64,000 nt of DNA from Robiginitalea sp. SC105 (lineage in GTDB: Bacteria > Bacteroidota > Bacteroidia > Flavobacteriales > Flavobacteriaceae). Numbering within the stretch: position 1 is the stretch's first letter; the number at the start of each line of letters is the position of its first letter. The stretch is from the NCBI RefSeq assembly GCF_014243345.1, contig NZ_JACLZF010000001.1, positions 186,001-250,000 of the forward strand. Reading direction: 5' to 3'. Below are positions 47,052 to 56,213 of the stretch, one piece after another. Under the pieces are notes generated by a model. The model saw nothing but the letters and a program-made list of their open reading frames with translations. It was not told the origin of the DNA and ran no database searches. The translations under genes were made by a program, and so were the position numbers.

Positions 47052-48062
47052 TCAGTGTACTTCGTAAGTCTCCCCTGAAAAAAACAGGTCGTCCGTTTTT
47101 CTGAAATCCGAGTTGGATTTTACCTGTCGGGTCAGGGCGTCTTCGCGCTGCTCAAAGGTCACGTCCCCGTAACTCCGGATAATCCCGGTAACCAGCGGAT
47201 CCTCCAGGCGAATCAGCATCTGGTGCAGGGTCGGGTCCTGTTCGCAGGCGTCGTGGACCAGAATGTCTTCGGGGGTCACCCCGTTCTCCCCCAGCTTCAC
47301 CACCCGCAACCGGAGCCCCTCGAGTACCAGGCCCTTATCCCGGTCTTTTCCGAAAATCATGGGTTTTCCGTGTTCCACGTAGAGCTGTTTGTCTGCGCGA
47401 ACGGACTTGTCCGTATACTCCGCATAACACCCGTCGTTGAAGATGACGCAATTCTGCAGTACCTCGATCAGGGAGGTACCCTCAAAACGCCCGGCGGCCG
47501 TAAATATCTCGGCCATTTCTGCGGGCATGTTGCCCGCCACCCGGGCAAAAAAACGGGCTTGTGCCCCAATGGCCAGTTCCCCGGCATGGAATGGGGGCTG
47601 GGTATTGCCGTAGGGCGAGGACTTGGTTTTCTGCCCCACGAACGAGGTGGGCGAGAACTGCCCTTTTGTTAGGCCGTAAATCCGGTTGTTGAATAAAATC
47701 ATGTTCAGGTCAATGTTCCGCCGGAGTACGTGTATGAAATGATTCCCCCCGATGGCCAGGCTATCGCCGTCCCCAGTGATCACCCAAACGCTGAGGTCCG
47801 GGTTTGCCAGCTTCACCCCGGAAGCAATTGCCGGCGCCCTGCCGTGGATGCCATGCATGCCATAGGTATCCATATAATAGGGGAAACGGGAGGAACACCC
47901 GATACCGGAAATAAACACGACATCCTCCTTGGGAATCTCGAGGTCGGCCAGTGCCTTTTGCACGGAGCGCAGGATCACATAGTCATCGCATCCAGGGCAC
48001 CAGCGGATTTCCTGGTCGCTGGCGAAATCCTTATAGGTATACTTTTTCGTTTTGGTTTCCAT
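47052..48062 (-). CDS. korB: 2-oxoacid:ferredoxin oxidoreductase, beta subunit
   Basis: 336 residues. TPP-binding subunit: WCPGCDDYVIL and FISGIGCSSRFPYY provide the cluster/cofactor cysteines, ITGDGDSLAIGGNHF and NNRIYGLTKGQ form the GDG...NN thiamine motif. Together with KorA it should oxidise 2-oxoglutarate to succinyl-CoA, passing electrons to ferredoxin, or run in reverse as a carboxylase. Two bases separate it from korA. Substrate preference (2-oxoglutarate over other 2-oxoacids) is by family resemblance. Confidence 0.9.
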   Translation of the reverse strand: METKTKKYTYKDFASDQEIRWCPGCDDYVILRSVQKALADLEIPKEDVVFISGIGCSSRFPYYMDTYGMHGIHGRAPAIASGVKLANPDLSVWVITGDGDSLAIGGNHFIHVLRRNIDLNMILFNNRIYGLTKGQFSPTSFVGQKTKSSPYGNTQPPFHAGELAIGAQARFFARVAGNMPAEMAEIFTAAGRFEGTSLIEVLQNCVIFNDGCYAEYTDKSVRADKQLYVEHGKPMIFGKDRDKGLVLEGLRLRVVKLGENGVTPEDILVHDACEQDPTLHQMLIRLEDPLVTGIIRSYGDVTFEQREDALTRQVKSNSDFRKTDDLFFSGETYEVH

Positions 48063-48064
48063 AG

Positions 48065-49945
48065 CTAAGACAAAAGTTGTTTGAATTTATCCATCAGTTC
48101 ATCGTTTCCAAAGGGCAGTCCCTGCACCTTGTTGAACTGTTCCGGTTCCAGTCCGGAAAAATTGATCCGGAGCAGTTTGGCAAACTGTCCGGTGTTTAAT
48201 TCGCAAACCAGGATCTTTTTAAATGCTCTCAAAACCTCTCCGGTGTTCCCGGGCAGGGGATTGATGTAATTGAAATGGGCCAGGCCGATATTCCCGTACC
48301 CTTCCTGCTGCATTTGCTTGACCGCGGTATGCAGCGCACCATAGGTACCTCCCCAGCCGACGACCAGCAGGTCCCCTTCCGAGGCAAACTCCGGGACCAC
48401 ATCGGGGATGCGGTGTTGAACGCGCCGTATTTTCTCGGACCGGATACGGGTCATTTCCTCATGGTTCCCCGGGACGTAGGACACATTGCCCGTGGGGTTG
48501 TCCTTTTCCAGCCCCCCCAGCCGGTGTTCAAGGCCCGGTGTCCCGGGGAGCACCCAGGACCTGGCCAGTGTTTCGGGGTCCCGCTGGTAGGGTTGCCAGT
48601 CCTCCCGGGCCTCCCGGAGGATCCGGTTCCCGATCTCCGGCAGGCTGGCGGCCGATTCGATCTTCCAGGGAGCCGACCCGTTGGCGATGTAGCCATCCGT
48701 CATGAGGATGACAGGGGTCATGTGTTCCAGGGCGAGGCGGCAGGCTTCAAATGCAAAATGAAAACAGTTGGCCGGGGTACTGGCGGCAATAACGATCAAC
48801 GGGCTGTCCCCGTTGCGGCCATACATGGCTTGCAGCAGGTCCGATTGTTCTGTTTTGGTGGGAAGCCCTGTCGACGGCCCGCCCCTTTGCACATCCACCA
48901 CCACCAGCGGCAGTTCCAGCATCAGTGCGAGTCCAAGGGCCTCCCCCTTCAGCGCAAGGCCCGGCCCGGAAGTCGTGGTTATGGCCAGGTCGCCCGCAAA
49001 GGCGGCACCGATTGCGGAGGATATCCCGGCAATTTCGTCTTCGGCCTGCAGGGTTTTTACTCCAAAATGCTTGTGTTTGACCAGTTCGTGCAGGATCTCC
49101 GATGCGGGGGTGATCGGGTAGGATCCCAGGAAAAGCTCCCGACCCGATTTTTCGGCGGCAGCGAGGAAACCCCAGGCTGTGGCCGTGTTCCCCATGATCA
49201 CCCGGTAGGTGCCCGAAGGCATTTTAGCAGGGGCGATGCTGTAGGAATTCGGGATGAGCTCCAGGGTTTCCGAGTAGTAGTACCCTGCGTTCAGGACCTT
49301 GGTGTTGGCTTCAATCAGATGGGGTTGCTTCCGGAATTTCTTGCGGAAGAAATCTATGGTGTGTTCGGGGGAGCGGTGGTACATCCAGTAAACCATCCCA
49401 AGGGCGAACATATTCTTGCTGCGGGTAATGGATTTGTTGTCCAGTCCCTCCACGCCTTTGAGGGCTTCTTTGGTCAGGGAAGTCATGGCCACCTCGATCA
49501 CCCGGTAATTTTCCAGGGAACCGTCCCGGAGCGGGTTGGTTTCGTACTGGGCTTTCTCCAGGTTTTTCTTGGTAAACGAATCCGAGTCGGCGATAATGGT
49601 GTGTCCGGGTTTGACGGCATAGAGGTTTGTCTTGAGGCCTGCGGGGTTCATGGCGACCAGCAGGTCCACATTGTCCCCCGGGGTACTGACCTCGATGCTT
49701 CCGATATGCACCTGGTAACCGGAAACGCCGTAAAGGCTCCCCTGTGGGGCCCGGATTTCGGATGGATAATTGGGGAATGTGGCCACATCATTGCCAAACA
49801 TGGCCGAGGTATCCGTGAACTGGGTCCCTGTAAGCTGCATCCCGTCACCGGAATCGCCCACAAAACGTACGACAACTGCTTCAAGGGATTGGATATCCCT
49901 GGCCTCTGGAGATGTTTTGATCATGGCATAATTGCTTTTAGGCAT
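48065..49945 (-). CDS. korA: 2-oxoacid:ferredoxin oxidoreductase, fused gamma-alpha subunit
   Basis: 626 residues. The N-terminal gamma domain (about 25-190; FVGDSGDGMQLTGTQF, RAPQGSLYGVSGYQVHIGS in part) is fused to the alpha subunit (about 215-626; GSYPITPASEILHELV, TTTSGPGLALKGEA). This two-subunit arrangement is typical of aerobic and microaerophilic bacteria. The ATG at 49945 is used; ATG 49924 is an alternative. It diverges from the ferredoxin gene, and a near -7 box (TATATTTA) lies on the minus strand in the shared 129-nt gap. Confidence 0.9.
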   Translation of the reverse strand: MPKSNYAMIKTSPEARDIQSLEAVVVRFVGDSGDGMQLTGTQFTDTSAMFGNDVATFPNYPSEIRAPQGSLYGVSGYQVHIGSIEVSTPGDNVDLLVAMNPAGLKTNLYAVKPGHTIIADSDSFTKKNLEKAQYETNPLRDGSLENYRVIEVAMTSLTKEALKGVEGLDNKSITRSKNMFALGMVYWMYHRSPEHTIDFFRKKFRKQPHLIEANTKVLNAGYYYSETLELIPNSYSIAPAKMPSGTYRVIMGNTATAWGFLAAAEKSGRELFLGSYPITPASEILHELVKHKHFGVKTLQAEDEIAGISSAIGAAFAGDLAITTTSGPGLALKGEALGLALMLELPLVVVDVQRGGPSTGLPTKTEQSDLLQAMYGRNGDSPLIVIAASTPANCFHFAFEACRLALEHMTPVILMTDGYIANGSAPWKIESAASLPEIGNRILREAREDWQPYQRDPETLARSWVLPGTPGLEHRLGGLEKDNPTGNVSYVPGNHEEMTRIRSEKIRRVQHRIPDVVPEFASEGDLLVVGWGGTYGALHTAVKQMQQEGYGNIGLAHFNYINPLPGNTGEVLRAFKKILVCELNTGQFAKLLRINFSGLEPEQFNKVQGLPFGNDELMDKFKQLLS

Positions 49946-50074
49946 TCAAATTTCAAAAGGAGTCAGATTGGAATAAATATACCGTCTATCTAGCGGGTGG
50001 CACCTGATAATTATCATGAATAGAGCGGGTTGCGTATCCTAATTTTATGAATCAACCCATTAAACCAGCGAATC

Positions 50075-50428
50075 ATGGCTATTGTAATTACCGATGAATG
50101 CATCAATTGTGACGCCTGTATTTCGGAGTGTCCCAACAATGCCATTTACGAACCCGGGGAGGAATGGTCCTACTCGGATGAAACCGCCCTCAGTGGAAGG
50201 GTCAGTATGCCGGTCACGGGGCAAGAAGTCGATGCAGATGCCGAAAACGACCCCATTTCAGATGAGTTTTACTACATCGTGCCGGGCAAGTGCACCGAGT
50301 GCAAAGGCTTCCACGACGAACCCCAGTGCGCCTCCGTTTGCCCGGTGGATTGCTGTGTACCGGATGAGGACCATGTGGAAACCGAAGAGCAGTTACTGGC
50401 TAAGAAGGCCTGGATGCACGGGGAATAA
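50075..50428 (+). CDS. 2[4Fe-4S] ferredoxin
   Basis: 117 residues. First cluster Cys9, 12, 15, 19 (CINCDACISECP); second Cys73, 76, 85, 89 (CTECKGFHDEPQCASVCP), with the eight-residue gap inside the second motif that marks the YfhL/Allochromatium-type low-potential ferredoxins. An acidic insert of about 35 residues between the clusters is longer than usual. Placed between korA (divergent) and nifJ, so it is the likely electron carrier of both enzymes and of Rnf. Confidence 0.9.
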   Translation: MAIVITDECINCDACISECPNNAIYEPGEEWSYSDETALSGRVSMPVTGQEVDADAENDPISDEFYYIVPGKCTECKGFHDEPQCASVCPVDCCVPDEDHVETEEQLLAKKAWMHGE

Positions 50429-50571
50429 AAATGATTCCCGGGGCCGCCGGGCCAAAGACGTTTTACGCCATGCATTACCCGATTAAGCAGGTACGTGGCG
50501 CGGTGTGGAAGCCTGTGCAAACAGGCTGGCTTTCCCCCCAATCTAATGAAGCATATAACAACCTTCCCGTC

Positions 50572-53500
50572 ATGAAAAAAGAATTTCCAAAACTGATTTG
50601 CGATGCAAATGAAGCCGTAGCCCGGATAGCCCATAAAACAAACGAGGTCTGTGCCATATACCCCATCACCCCGGCGTCCCCGATGGGGGAACACGTAGAC
50701 GTGTTCAGCGCCAGGGGAGAAAAAAATATCTGGGGCAATGTCCCCAGGATCGTGGAGATGCAGAGCGAAGGGGGTGCGGCCGGGGCGGTCCACGGTTCCC
50801 TGCAGGGGGGTGCCCTGACCACGACCTTCACGGCTTCCCAGGGGCTGCTGCTGATGATCCCGAACCTGTATAAGATTGCCGGGGAGCTGCTCCCCGGGGT
50901 AATCCATATAGCGGCCCGTACGGTCGCCACACATGCCTTGTCCATATTCGGCGACCATTCGGATGTTATGGCCGCGCGCCAAACCGGGTTCGCCATGCTC
51001 TTCGGGGGGTCTGTACAGGAAGCCATGGACTTTGCCCTGATCGCCCAGGTGGCCTCCCTTAAATCCAGGGTGCCCTTCCTGAATATCTTTGACGGTTTCC
51101 GAACCTCCCACGAGATTTCGAAAATCGACGCCATCCCCGACGACATCATCAAAACCATGATGCCGGAAGAAGCCATCATTGCCCACAAACAGCGCTCCCT
51201 GGACCCGGACCACCCGGTCGTTAGGGGAACTTCCCAAAACCCGGATGTCTTCTTCCAGGCGCGGGAAGCAGCCAACCCCTTCTATGAAAAGGTACCCGGC
51301 ATCGTGGCGGAAACCATGGACGAATTCTACCAGCATACCGGTCGGAGGTACAGCCCCTTTTATTACATCGGCCACCCGGAAGCGGAAAGGCTGATCGTTA
51401 TTATGGGATCCGGGCAGGGGCCGGTAATTGAAGCAGTGGAAACCCTGGTGGAACAGGGCGAAAAGGTCGGGGCCATCATCGTGCGGCTGTTCAGGCCGTT
51501 TTCCGTGTCCCACTTTATCGGTTCCATCCCGGAGACTGTCCGTAAAATTGCCGTTCTGGACAGGACTAAGGAACCGGGTAGTACGGGCGAACCCCTGTAC
51601 CTGGATGTAGTCACGTCGTTTGCGGAAAGCAGCAGGCAAATGCCCCGGATCATCGGGGGAAGGTACGGGCTGTCCAGCAAGGAATTCGACCCCGCCATGG
51701 TGCGTGCCGTTTACGATGAACTCGACAAGGCCGCGCCCAAAAACCACTTTACGGTGGGAATCCTGGACGACGTGACCCACAACAGCCTGGAAGTCGGCCA
51801 ACGGATGCAGACCGTGAAGCATACGTTCAATTGCATGTTCTACGGCCTCGGTTCTGACGGTACCGTGGGGGCCAACAAGAATTCCATCAAGATCATCGGG
51901 GAAACCACCGACAATTTCGTTCAGGGGTATTTTGTCTATGACTCCAAAAAGGCCGGGGTGCGCACGGTATCCCACCTGCGATTTGGCCCCGAACCCATCT
52001 ATTCGACCTACCTGATCCACCAGGCGGATTTCATCGCCTGTCACCAGTTCAATTTCATCGAGAAATTCGACCTGCTGAAAAACATTAAAAAAGGGGGCAC
52101 CTTTTTGTTGAATGCCCCCTACCCGAATACCGAAATCTGGGACAAACTCCCGCGGAAAATGCAGTCAGCGATCATTGAGAACCAATTGGATTTCTACGTG
52201 ATCGATGCGACGCGGGTTGCCCAAGAGGCCAACCTGGGCAAACGGACAAATACCATCCTGCAAACCTGCTTCTTCGCCATTTCCGGGATTTTACCGAAGG
52301 AGGAAGCGATTGAGAAGATCAAGAATGCCATCGTCAAGACGTACTCCCACAAGGGAGACCGGATTGTACAGATGAACTTTGACGCAGTGGATGCCTCCCT
52401 GCAGAACCTTCAGAAGGTGAACTATCCGGACCGGGTAACCAGCAACACGGGGCTCAAACCCATGATGACGGGCACCGAGGATCCCTTTGTCCGGGAAGTC
52501 CTGGGCCGCATACTCGCCGGCGAGGGCGATTTGCTTCCCGTCAGTGCCTTCCCCGTGGATGGCACCTTCCCGACGGGGACCACCCAGTATGAAAAAAGGG
52601 GGATAGCCGATTTCATCCCTGTTTGGGATGACGCGGACCTGTGTACCCAGTGCAACAAGTGCGTGGCCATTTGTCCGCACGCCGCGATACGGGCCAAGGT
52701 GGTTCCGAACGACCTGCTGGCAGATGCACCGGATGCCCTGAAGGCAGTCCCTGCAAAGGGCCGGCCTTTTGACAGCTCGGCGGAATCCTACATCCTGCAG
52801 GTATCACCTGAGGACTGTACGGGTTGCGACCTGTGCGTCGCAGTTTGCCCGGCAGTCAGCAAGGAGGTTGAAGACTTCAAGTCCATCAACATGCACCGCA
52901 AGCTGGAAGTGGAGGCCGAACAGGACAGGAACTGGGATTACTTCATCAACCTGCCGGATTACGACCGGGCCGCCCTGCAGATAACCAATGTCAAGGGATC
53001 CCAATTCCTGGAGCCCCTGTTTGAATTCTCGGGAGCCTGTTCCGGTTGCGGGGAAACCCCCTATATCAAGATGCTTACCCAGCTCTTTGGCGACAGCATC
53101 CTGATTGCCAATGCCACCGGGTGTTCCTCCATCTATGGCGGAAACCTGCCCACCACCCCCTACAAGACCAACAAGGAAGGCAGGGGACCTGCCTGGGCCA
53201 ATTCGCTGTTCGAGGACAATGCAGAATTCGGGTTTGGGATGAAACTGGCCCTGAGCAAGAAACAGGAAATCGCGGTGGACCTGCTACAATCCCTGAAATC
53301 ACAAATTGGGGAGGACCTGGCAGAGGCCATCCTCAATAACCCGGAAGAATCCGAAGCGGACCGCAACCGGAAATTCTCAGATCTGGAAAAACTCCGGAAA
53401 GTCCTCGAAACCGTGGATGATCCAAAAGCCCAAAAACTGCTCCGCCTCGCCGACTATCTCCGCAGGAAAGCCGTATGGATCGTGGGCGGGGACGGATGGG

Positions 53501-54102
53501 CCTACGATATCGGCTACGGAGGCCTGGATCATGTGCTGGCATCCGGGGAGGACATCAACGTGATGGTCCTGGATACCGAGGTATATTCCAATACCGGCGG
53601 ACAGACTTCCAAAGCGACCCCCCTGGGCGCGAGCGCCAAATTTTCGGTTTCCGGCAAAAAAACCGGCAAGAAGAGCCTTGCGCTCCAGGCGATATCCTAT
53701 GAAAACGTCTATGTCGCCCAGGTTGCCATGGGCGCCAGGGACCTTCAGACCCTGAAGGCCATCGAGGAGGCTGCGGCCTATCCGGGGCCTTCCCTTATCG
53801 TAGCCTACTCCCATTGCGGGGAACACGGCTATGACCTGAAAGACGGGGCCTTGCAGCAACAAAAGGCCGTCGAAACGGGCTATTGGCCGTTATTCAGGTT
53901 TGATCCTTCCAAACCCAAAGGCAAGAAATTCCGGCTGGATTCCAAAGAACCTGCCGCGCCACTGAGTGATTTCATGTACAATGAAACCCGGTTCAGGCGC
54001 GTGGTCAAAGAGAATGCAGCATTGGGTGAAGAGCTGTTGAAAAAAGCTCAGGAAGAAGTGGACACCCGGTGGGAGCGGCTCGAGCTTTTCAGTAGCATGT
54101 AA
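50572..54102 (+). CDS. nifJ: Pyruvate:ferredoxin (flavodoxin) oxidoreductase
   Basis: 1,176 residues from the ATG at 50572 (MKKEFPKLICDANEAVA); the frame opens at 50431 but family length fits this start. Single-chain PFOR with all domains: N-terminal AIYPITPASPMGEHVD, domain with two 4Fe-4S motifs (CTQCNKCVAICPH near residue 690, CTGCDLCVAVCPA), the CSGCGETPY cysteine and thiamine site GGDGWAYDIGYGG with LDTEVYSNTGGQTS. Oxidises pyruvate plus CoA to acetyl-CoA, reducing ferredoxin. It follows the ferredoxin gene. In a flavobacterium with presumably aerobic life this is noteworthy. Confidence 0.95.
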   Translation: MKKEFPKLICDANEAVARIAHKTNEVCAIYPITPASPMGEHVDVFSARGEKNIWGNVPRIVEMQSEGGAAGAVHGSLQGGALTTTFTASQGLLLMIPNLYKIAGELLPGVIHIAARTVATHALSIFGDHSDVMAARQTGFAMLFGGSVQEAMDFALIAQVASLKSRVPFLNIFDGFRTSHEISKIDAIPDDIIKTMMPEEAIIAHKQRSLDPDHPVVRGTSQNPDVFFQAREAANPFYEKVPGIVAETMDEFYQHTGRRYSPFYYIGHPEAERLIVIMGSGQGPVIEAVETLVEQGEKVGAIIVRLFRPFSVSHFIGSIPETVRKIAVLDRTKEPGSTGEPLYLDVVTSFAESSRQMPRIIGGRYGLSSKEFDPAMVRAVYDELDKAAPKNHFTVGILDDVTHNSLEVGQRMQTVKHTFNCMFYGLGSDGTVGANKNSIKIIGETTDNFVQGYFVYDSKKAGVRTVSHLRFGPEPIYSTYLIHQADFIACHQFNFIEKFDLLKNIKKGGTFLLNAPYPNTEIWDKLPRKMQSAIIENQLDFYVIDATRVAQEANLGKRTNTILQTCFFAISGILPKEEAIEKIKNAIVKTYSHKGDRIVQMNFDAVDASLQNLQKVNYPDRVTSNTGLKPMMTGTEDPFVREVLGRILAGEGDLLPVSAFPVDGTFPTGTTQYEKRGIADFIPVWDDADLCTQCNKCVAICPHAAIRAKVVPNDLLADAPDALKAVPAKGRPFDSSAESYILQVSPEDCTGCDLCVAVCPAVSKEVEDFKSINMHRKLEVEAEQDRNWDYFINLPDYDRAALQITNVKGSQFLEPLFEFSGACSGCGETPYIKMLTQLFGDSILIANATGCSSIYGGNLPTTPYKTNKEGRGPAWANSLFEDNAEFGFGMKLALSKKQEIAVDLLQSLKSQIGEDLAEAILNNPEESEADRNRKFSDLEKLRKVLETVDDPKAQKLLRLADYLRRKAVWIVGGDGWAYDIGYGGLDHVLASGEDINVMVLDTEVYSNTGGQTSKATPLGASAKFSVSGKKTGKKSLALQAISYENVYVAQVAMGARDLQTLKAIEEAAAYPGPSLIVAYSHCGEHGYDLKDGALQQQKAVETGYWPLFRFDPSKPKGKKFRLDSKEPAAPLSDFMYNETRFRRVVKENAALGEELLKKAQEEVDTRWERLELFSSM

Positions 54103-54175
54103 CCATCGACACCACTGCGATCCGCGACGCCTTCATAAAAGGCGCTCCCGGGTTTCACCAAAATATTTGTCAGTC

Positions 54176-54553
54176 ATGAAAGATAAAGCCAACGTATTAT
54201 TCAAGGAAGGTCTCCGGAAATTAAGGGAAGCCAATGACGAACTCAGCAGGCCTGAAGAGGATGTGGTTACCGCCCTGGTCTGCAGTAACTCCCACGCAGC
54301 CATCGAGAATTACCTCAAAGGGTTCCTGATGCTCCATGCTGTTAAACCGGCAGAAGATGCCTCCATTGAAAACCTGTATGAACAATGCAAATCATTGAAC
54401 AGGCAATTTGAAGAGGTCCACCTTTCCGGTTTTGAATGCACTGCCCACAAGGAGGAATCCCGGTTCTGCCAGGAATCGTCCCGGTACAGCCGGTGCTTTG
54501 ACATAGCGGACAGCCTGGACACCTTCCTCAGGAGGACGAAAATCATCGCCTGA
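54176..54553 (+). CDS. HEPN-like small protein next to nifJ
   Basis: 125 residues from the ATG at 54176. Helical throughout; ALVCSNSHAAIENYLKGFLML and IENLYEQCKSL (cores SHAAIENYLKGF and NLYEQCKSL) match the HEPN fold, in which helix 2 carries such a pattern. The RNase motif RxxxxH of toxin HEPN proteins is not visible, so catalysis is doubtful. Several cysteines are present (residues about 42, 74, 89, 98, 108) but not in a standard cluster motif. It lies 73 nt after nifJ on the same strand and may be cotranscribed. Function unknown. Confidence 0.6.
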   Translation: MKDKANVLFKEGLRKLREANDELSRPEEDVVTALVCSNSHAAIENYLKGFLMLHAVKPAEDASIENLYEQCKSLNRQFEEVHLSGFECTAHKEESRFCQESSRYSRCFDIADSLDTFLRRTKIIA

Positions 54554-54562
54554 GGCCGCGGG

Positions 54563-54895
54563 TTACGAACCTTCGGGGGCCAGCTCCACCTCGAGGCCGT
54601 CCAGACCCTTCGTCAGGTGGATCTGGCACCCGAGCCGGCTGCTGGTCTCCACGTAAAACGCTTCGGACAACATGGCCTCCTCCTCGTCGGATTTCTCAGG
54701 CAGGGGATGCCCGCTTTTCACATAGCACTGGCAGGAGGCGCACATGGCAATGCCGCCGCATACCCCGATCGTACCTTCCGGGGCCAGTTCATACACCTTT
54801 ACCAGCTCCATCAGGTTCATATTCATATCGGTAGGCGCGGTAACCCTGTGGACCTCGCCGTGCCGGTCGGTAATTGTTATTTGTATATCACTCAT
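54563..54895 (-). CDS. Adrenodoxin-type 2Fe-2S ferredoxin
   Basis: 110 residues with Cys46, Cys52, Cys55 and Cys90 in the plant/adrenodoxin spacing (CGGIAMCASC ... RLGCQI). Acidic, cytoplasmic. It lies just after the ferredoxin-NADP reductase gene on the same strand, 18 nt apart, and is probably its electron partner. Confidence 0.9.
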   Translation of the reverse strand: MSDIQITITDRHGEVHRVTAPTDMNMNLMELVKVYELAPEGTIGVCGGIAMCASCQCYVKSGHPLPEKSDEEEAMLSEAFYVETSSRLGCQIHLTKGLDGLEVELAPEGS

Positions 54896-54913
54896 ACCAG
54901 GATCAAATGGGGG

Positions 54914-55975
54914 TTAATCAATGGTGCGGATTACCGCCTTCGGGGCTTCTTTCCTGCTGCCGTCAAATCCGTGGATCCCGCCTACGGTGGTGTATTTCAT
55001 CACGTATTTTTTGTCGGGATAAATCCGCTGGTACGCACTCTGGCACATCAGCGTCGCTTCGTGGAAGCCGCAGAGGATCAGCTTGAGTTTCCCCGGATAG
55101 GTGTTGACATCACCAATGGCGTAGATGCCGGGAATATTTGTCTGGTAATCCAGGGTATTGTCTACCTTGATGGCGTTTTTCTCGATTTCAAGACCCCAGT
55201 TGGAGATGGGGCCCAGTTTGGGGGAAAGCCCGAAAAGCGGCACAAAGGCGTCCGTTTCTATCCGGATGTCCTCGCTGGGTTCCGCCGAGCGCCGCACCAC
55301 CACGGCCTCTAGTTTATCCTTCCCTTCCAGGTGGACCACTTCCGCCGGCGTGAGGAGGCGTATTTTTCCGCAATCCTTCAACACCTGCACCTTCTCCACC
55401 GAATCCAGGGCGCCCCGGAATTCATTCCTGCGGTGTACCAGGGTCACTCCACCGGCAATATCTGCCAGGAAGATACTCCAGTCAAGGGCCGAATCGCCCC
55501 CGCCTGCAATGACCACCTCTTTCCCCCTATATACCTCGGGGTCCCGGATCATATAGGTCAGCCCCCGGCCCTCATAAAACTCCAGGTTTTTCAGCAGGGG
55601 TTTCCGGGGCTCAAAACTGCCCAACCCGCCGGCTATTGCAACCACCGGGGCCTGGTGCCTGGTGCCTTCGCTGGTGGTGACCACAAAGGTCCCGTCCTCC
55701 TGCTTTTCGATGGTCTCGGCCCTTTCGCCAAGGGTAAACCCGGGTTGGAACGGCTCTATCTGGGCCATCAGGTTGTCCACCAGTTCCCCGGCAAGCACCT
55801 CGGGGAACCCGGGAATATCGTAAATGGGTTTCTTGGGGTATATCTCGGCCAGCTGCCCCCCGGGCTGGGGCAGCGCATCGATGATATGGCATCTGAGCTG
55901 CAGGAGGCCGGCTTCAAATACCGCAAAGAGGCCCGTCGGGCCGGCGCCGATAATCAGGATATCCGTCTTTATCAT
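54914..55975 (-). CDS. Ferredoxin--NADP reductase of the TrxB-like (YumC) type
   Basis: 353 residues. FAD site IIGAGPTGLFAVFEAG at the N-terminus, NADP site VVIAGGGDSALDWS near 165, and a C-terminal FAD contact GIYAIGDVNTYPGKLKL. The redox CxxC of thioredoxin reductase is missing, so it is the ferredoxin-reductase subgroup. It overlaps the Nfu gene by ATGA. Likely moves electrons between NADPH and the adjacent 2Fe-2S ferredoxin. Confidence 0.9.
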   Translation of the reverse strand: MIKTDILIIGAGPTGLFAVFEAGLLQLRCHIIDALPQPGGQLAEIYPKKPIYDIPGFPEVLAGELVDNLMAQIEPFQPGFTLGERAETIEKQEDGTFVVTTSEGTRHQAPVVAIAGGLGSFEPRKPLLKNLEFYEGRGLTYMIRDPEVYRGKEVVIAGGGDSALDWSIFLADIAGGVTLVHRRNEFRGALDSVEKVQVLKDCGKIRLLTPAEVVHLEGKDKLEAVVVRRSAEPSEDIRIETDAFVPLFGLSPKLGPISNWGLEIEKNAIKVDNTLDYQTNIPGIYAIGDVNTYPGKLKLILCGFHEATLMCQSAYQRIYPDKKYVMKYTTVGGIHGFDGSRKEAPKAVIRTID

Positions 55976-56211
55976 GAGATATTGATGACCTGTTCGATCT
56001 GGGGGGCGTGTTTTTTAATGGTCATTTCAACACCGCTCTTCAGGGTCATCTGGTTGACGGTGCAACCCACGCAGGCCCCTTCGAGGCGTACCTTGACCCG
56101 GGTGCCGTCCTCGATCCCCACGAGTGTAATATCGCCCCCGTCGCTTTGCAGGAAGGGCCGGATTTCCTCCAGGGCAGCCTCAATTTTAGATTTTAGTTCT
56201 TCAGGTGTCAT
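55972..56211 (-). CDS. NifU C-terminal-like (Nfu) Fe-S scaffold
   Basis: 79 residues from the ATG at 56211. LQSDGGDITLVGIEDG and ACVGCTVNQMTLKSGVE are NFU hallmarks; the CVGC pair would bind a bridging cluster in a dimer. Starts 2 nt after the Mrp stop and overlaps the reductase start, so the three are one operon for cluster assembly and redox flow. Confidence 0.9.
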   Translation of the reverse strand: MTPEELKSKIEAALEEIRPFLQSDGGDITLVGIEDGTRVKVRLEGACVGCTVNQMTLKSGVEMTIKKHAPQIEQVINIS

Positions 56212-56213
56212 GT

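Noticed and set aside
48275-49993. 572-residue plus-strand frame opposite korA
   Set aside because: KorA is well conserved; the other strand reads only Gly/His/Phe-rich noise.
50272-52044. 590-residue minus-strand frame opposite nifJ
   Set aside because: Antisense shadow of a conserved gene.
54121-54160. Terminator after nifJ
   Set aside because: A short GCCTT/AAGGC stem is visible, but no T-run follows, so termination is not supported.
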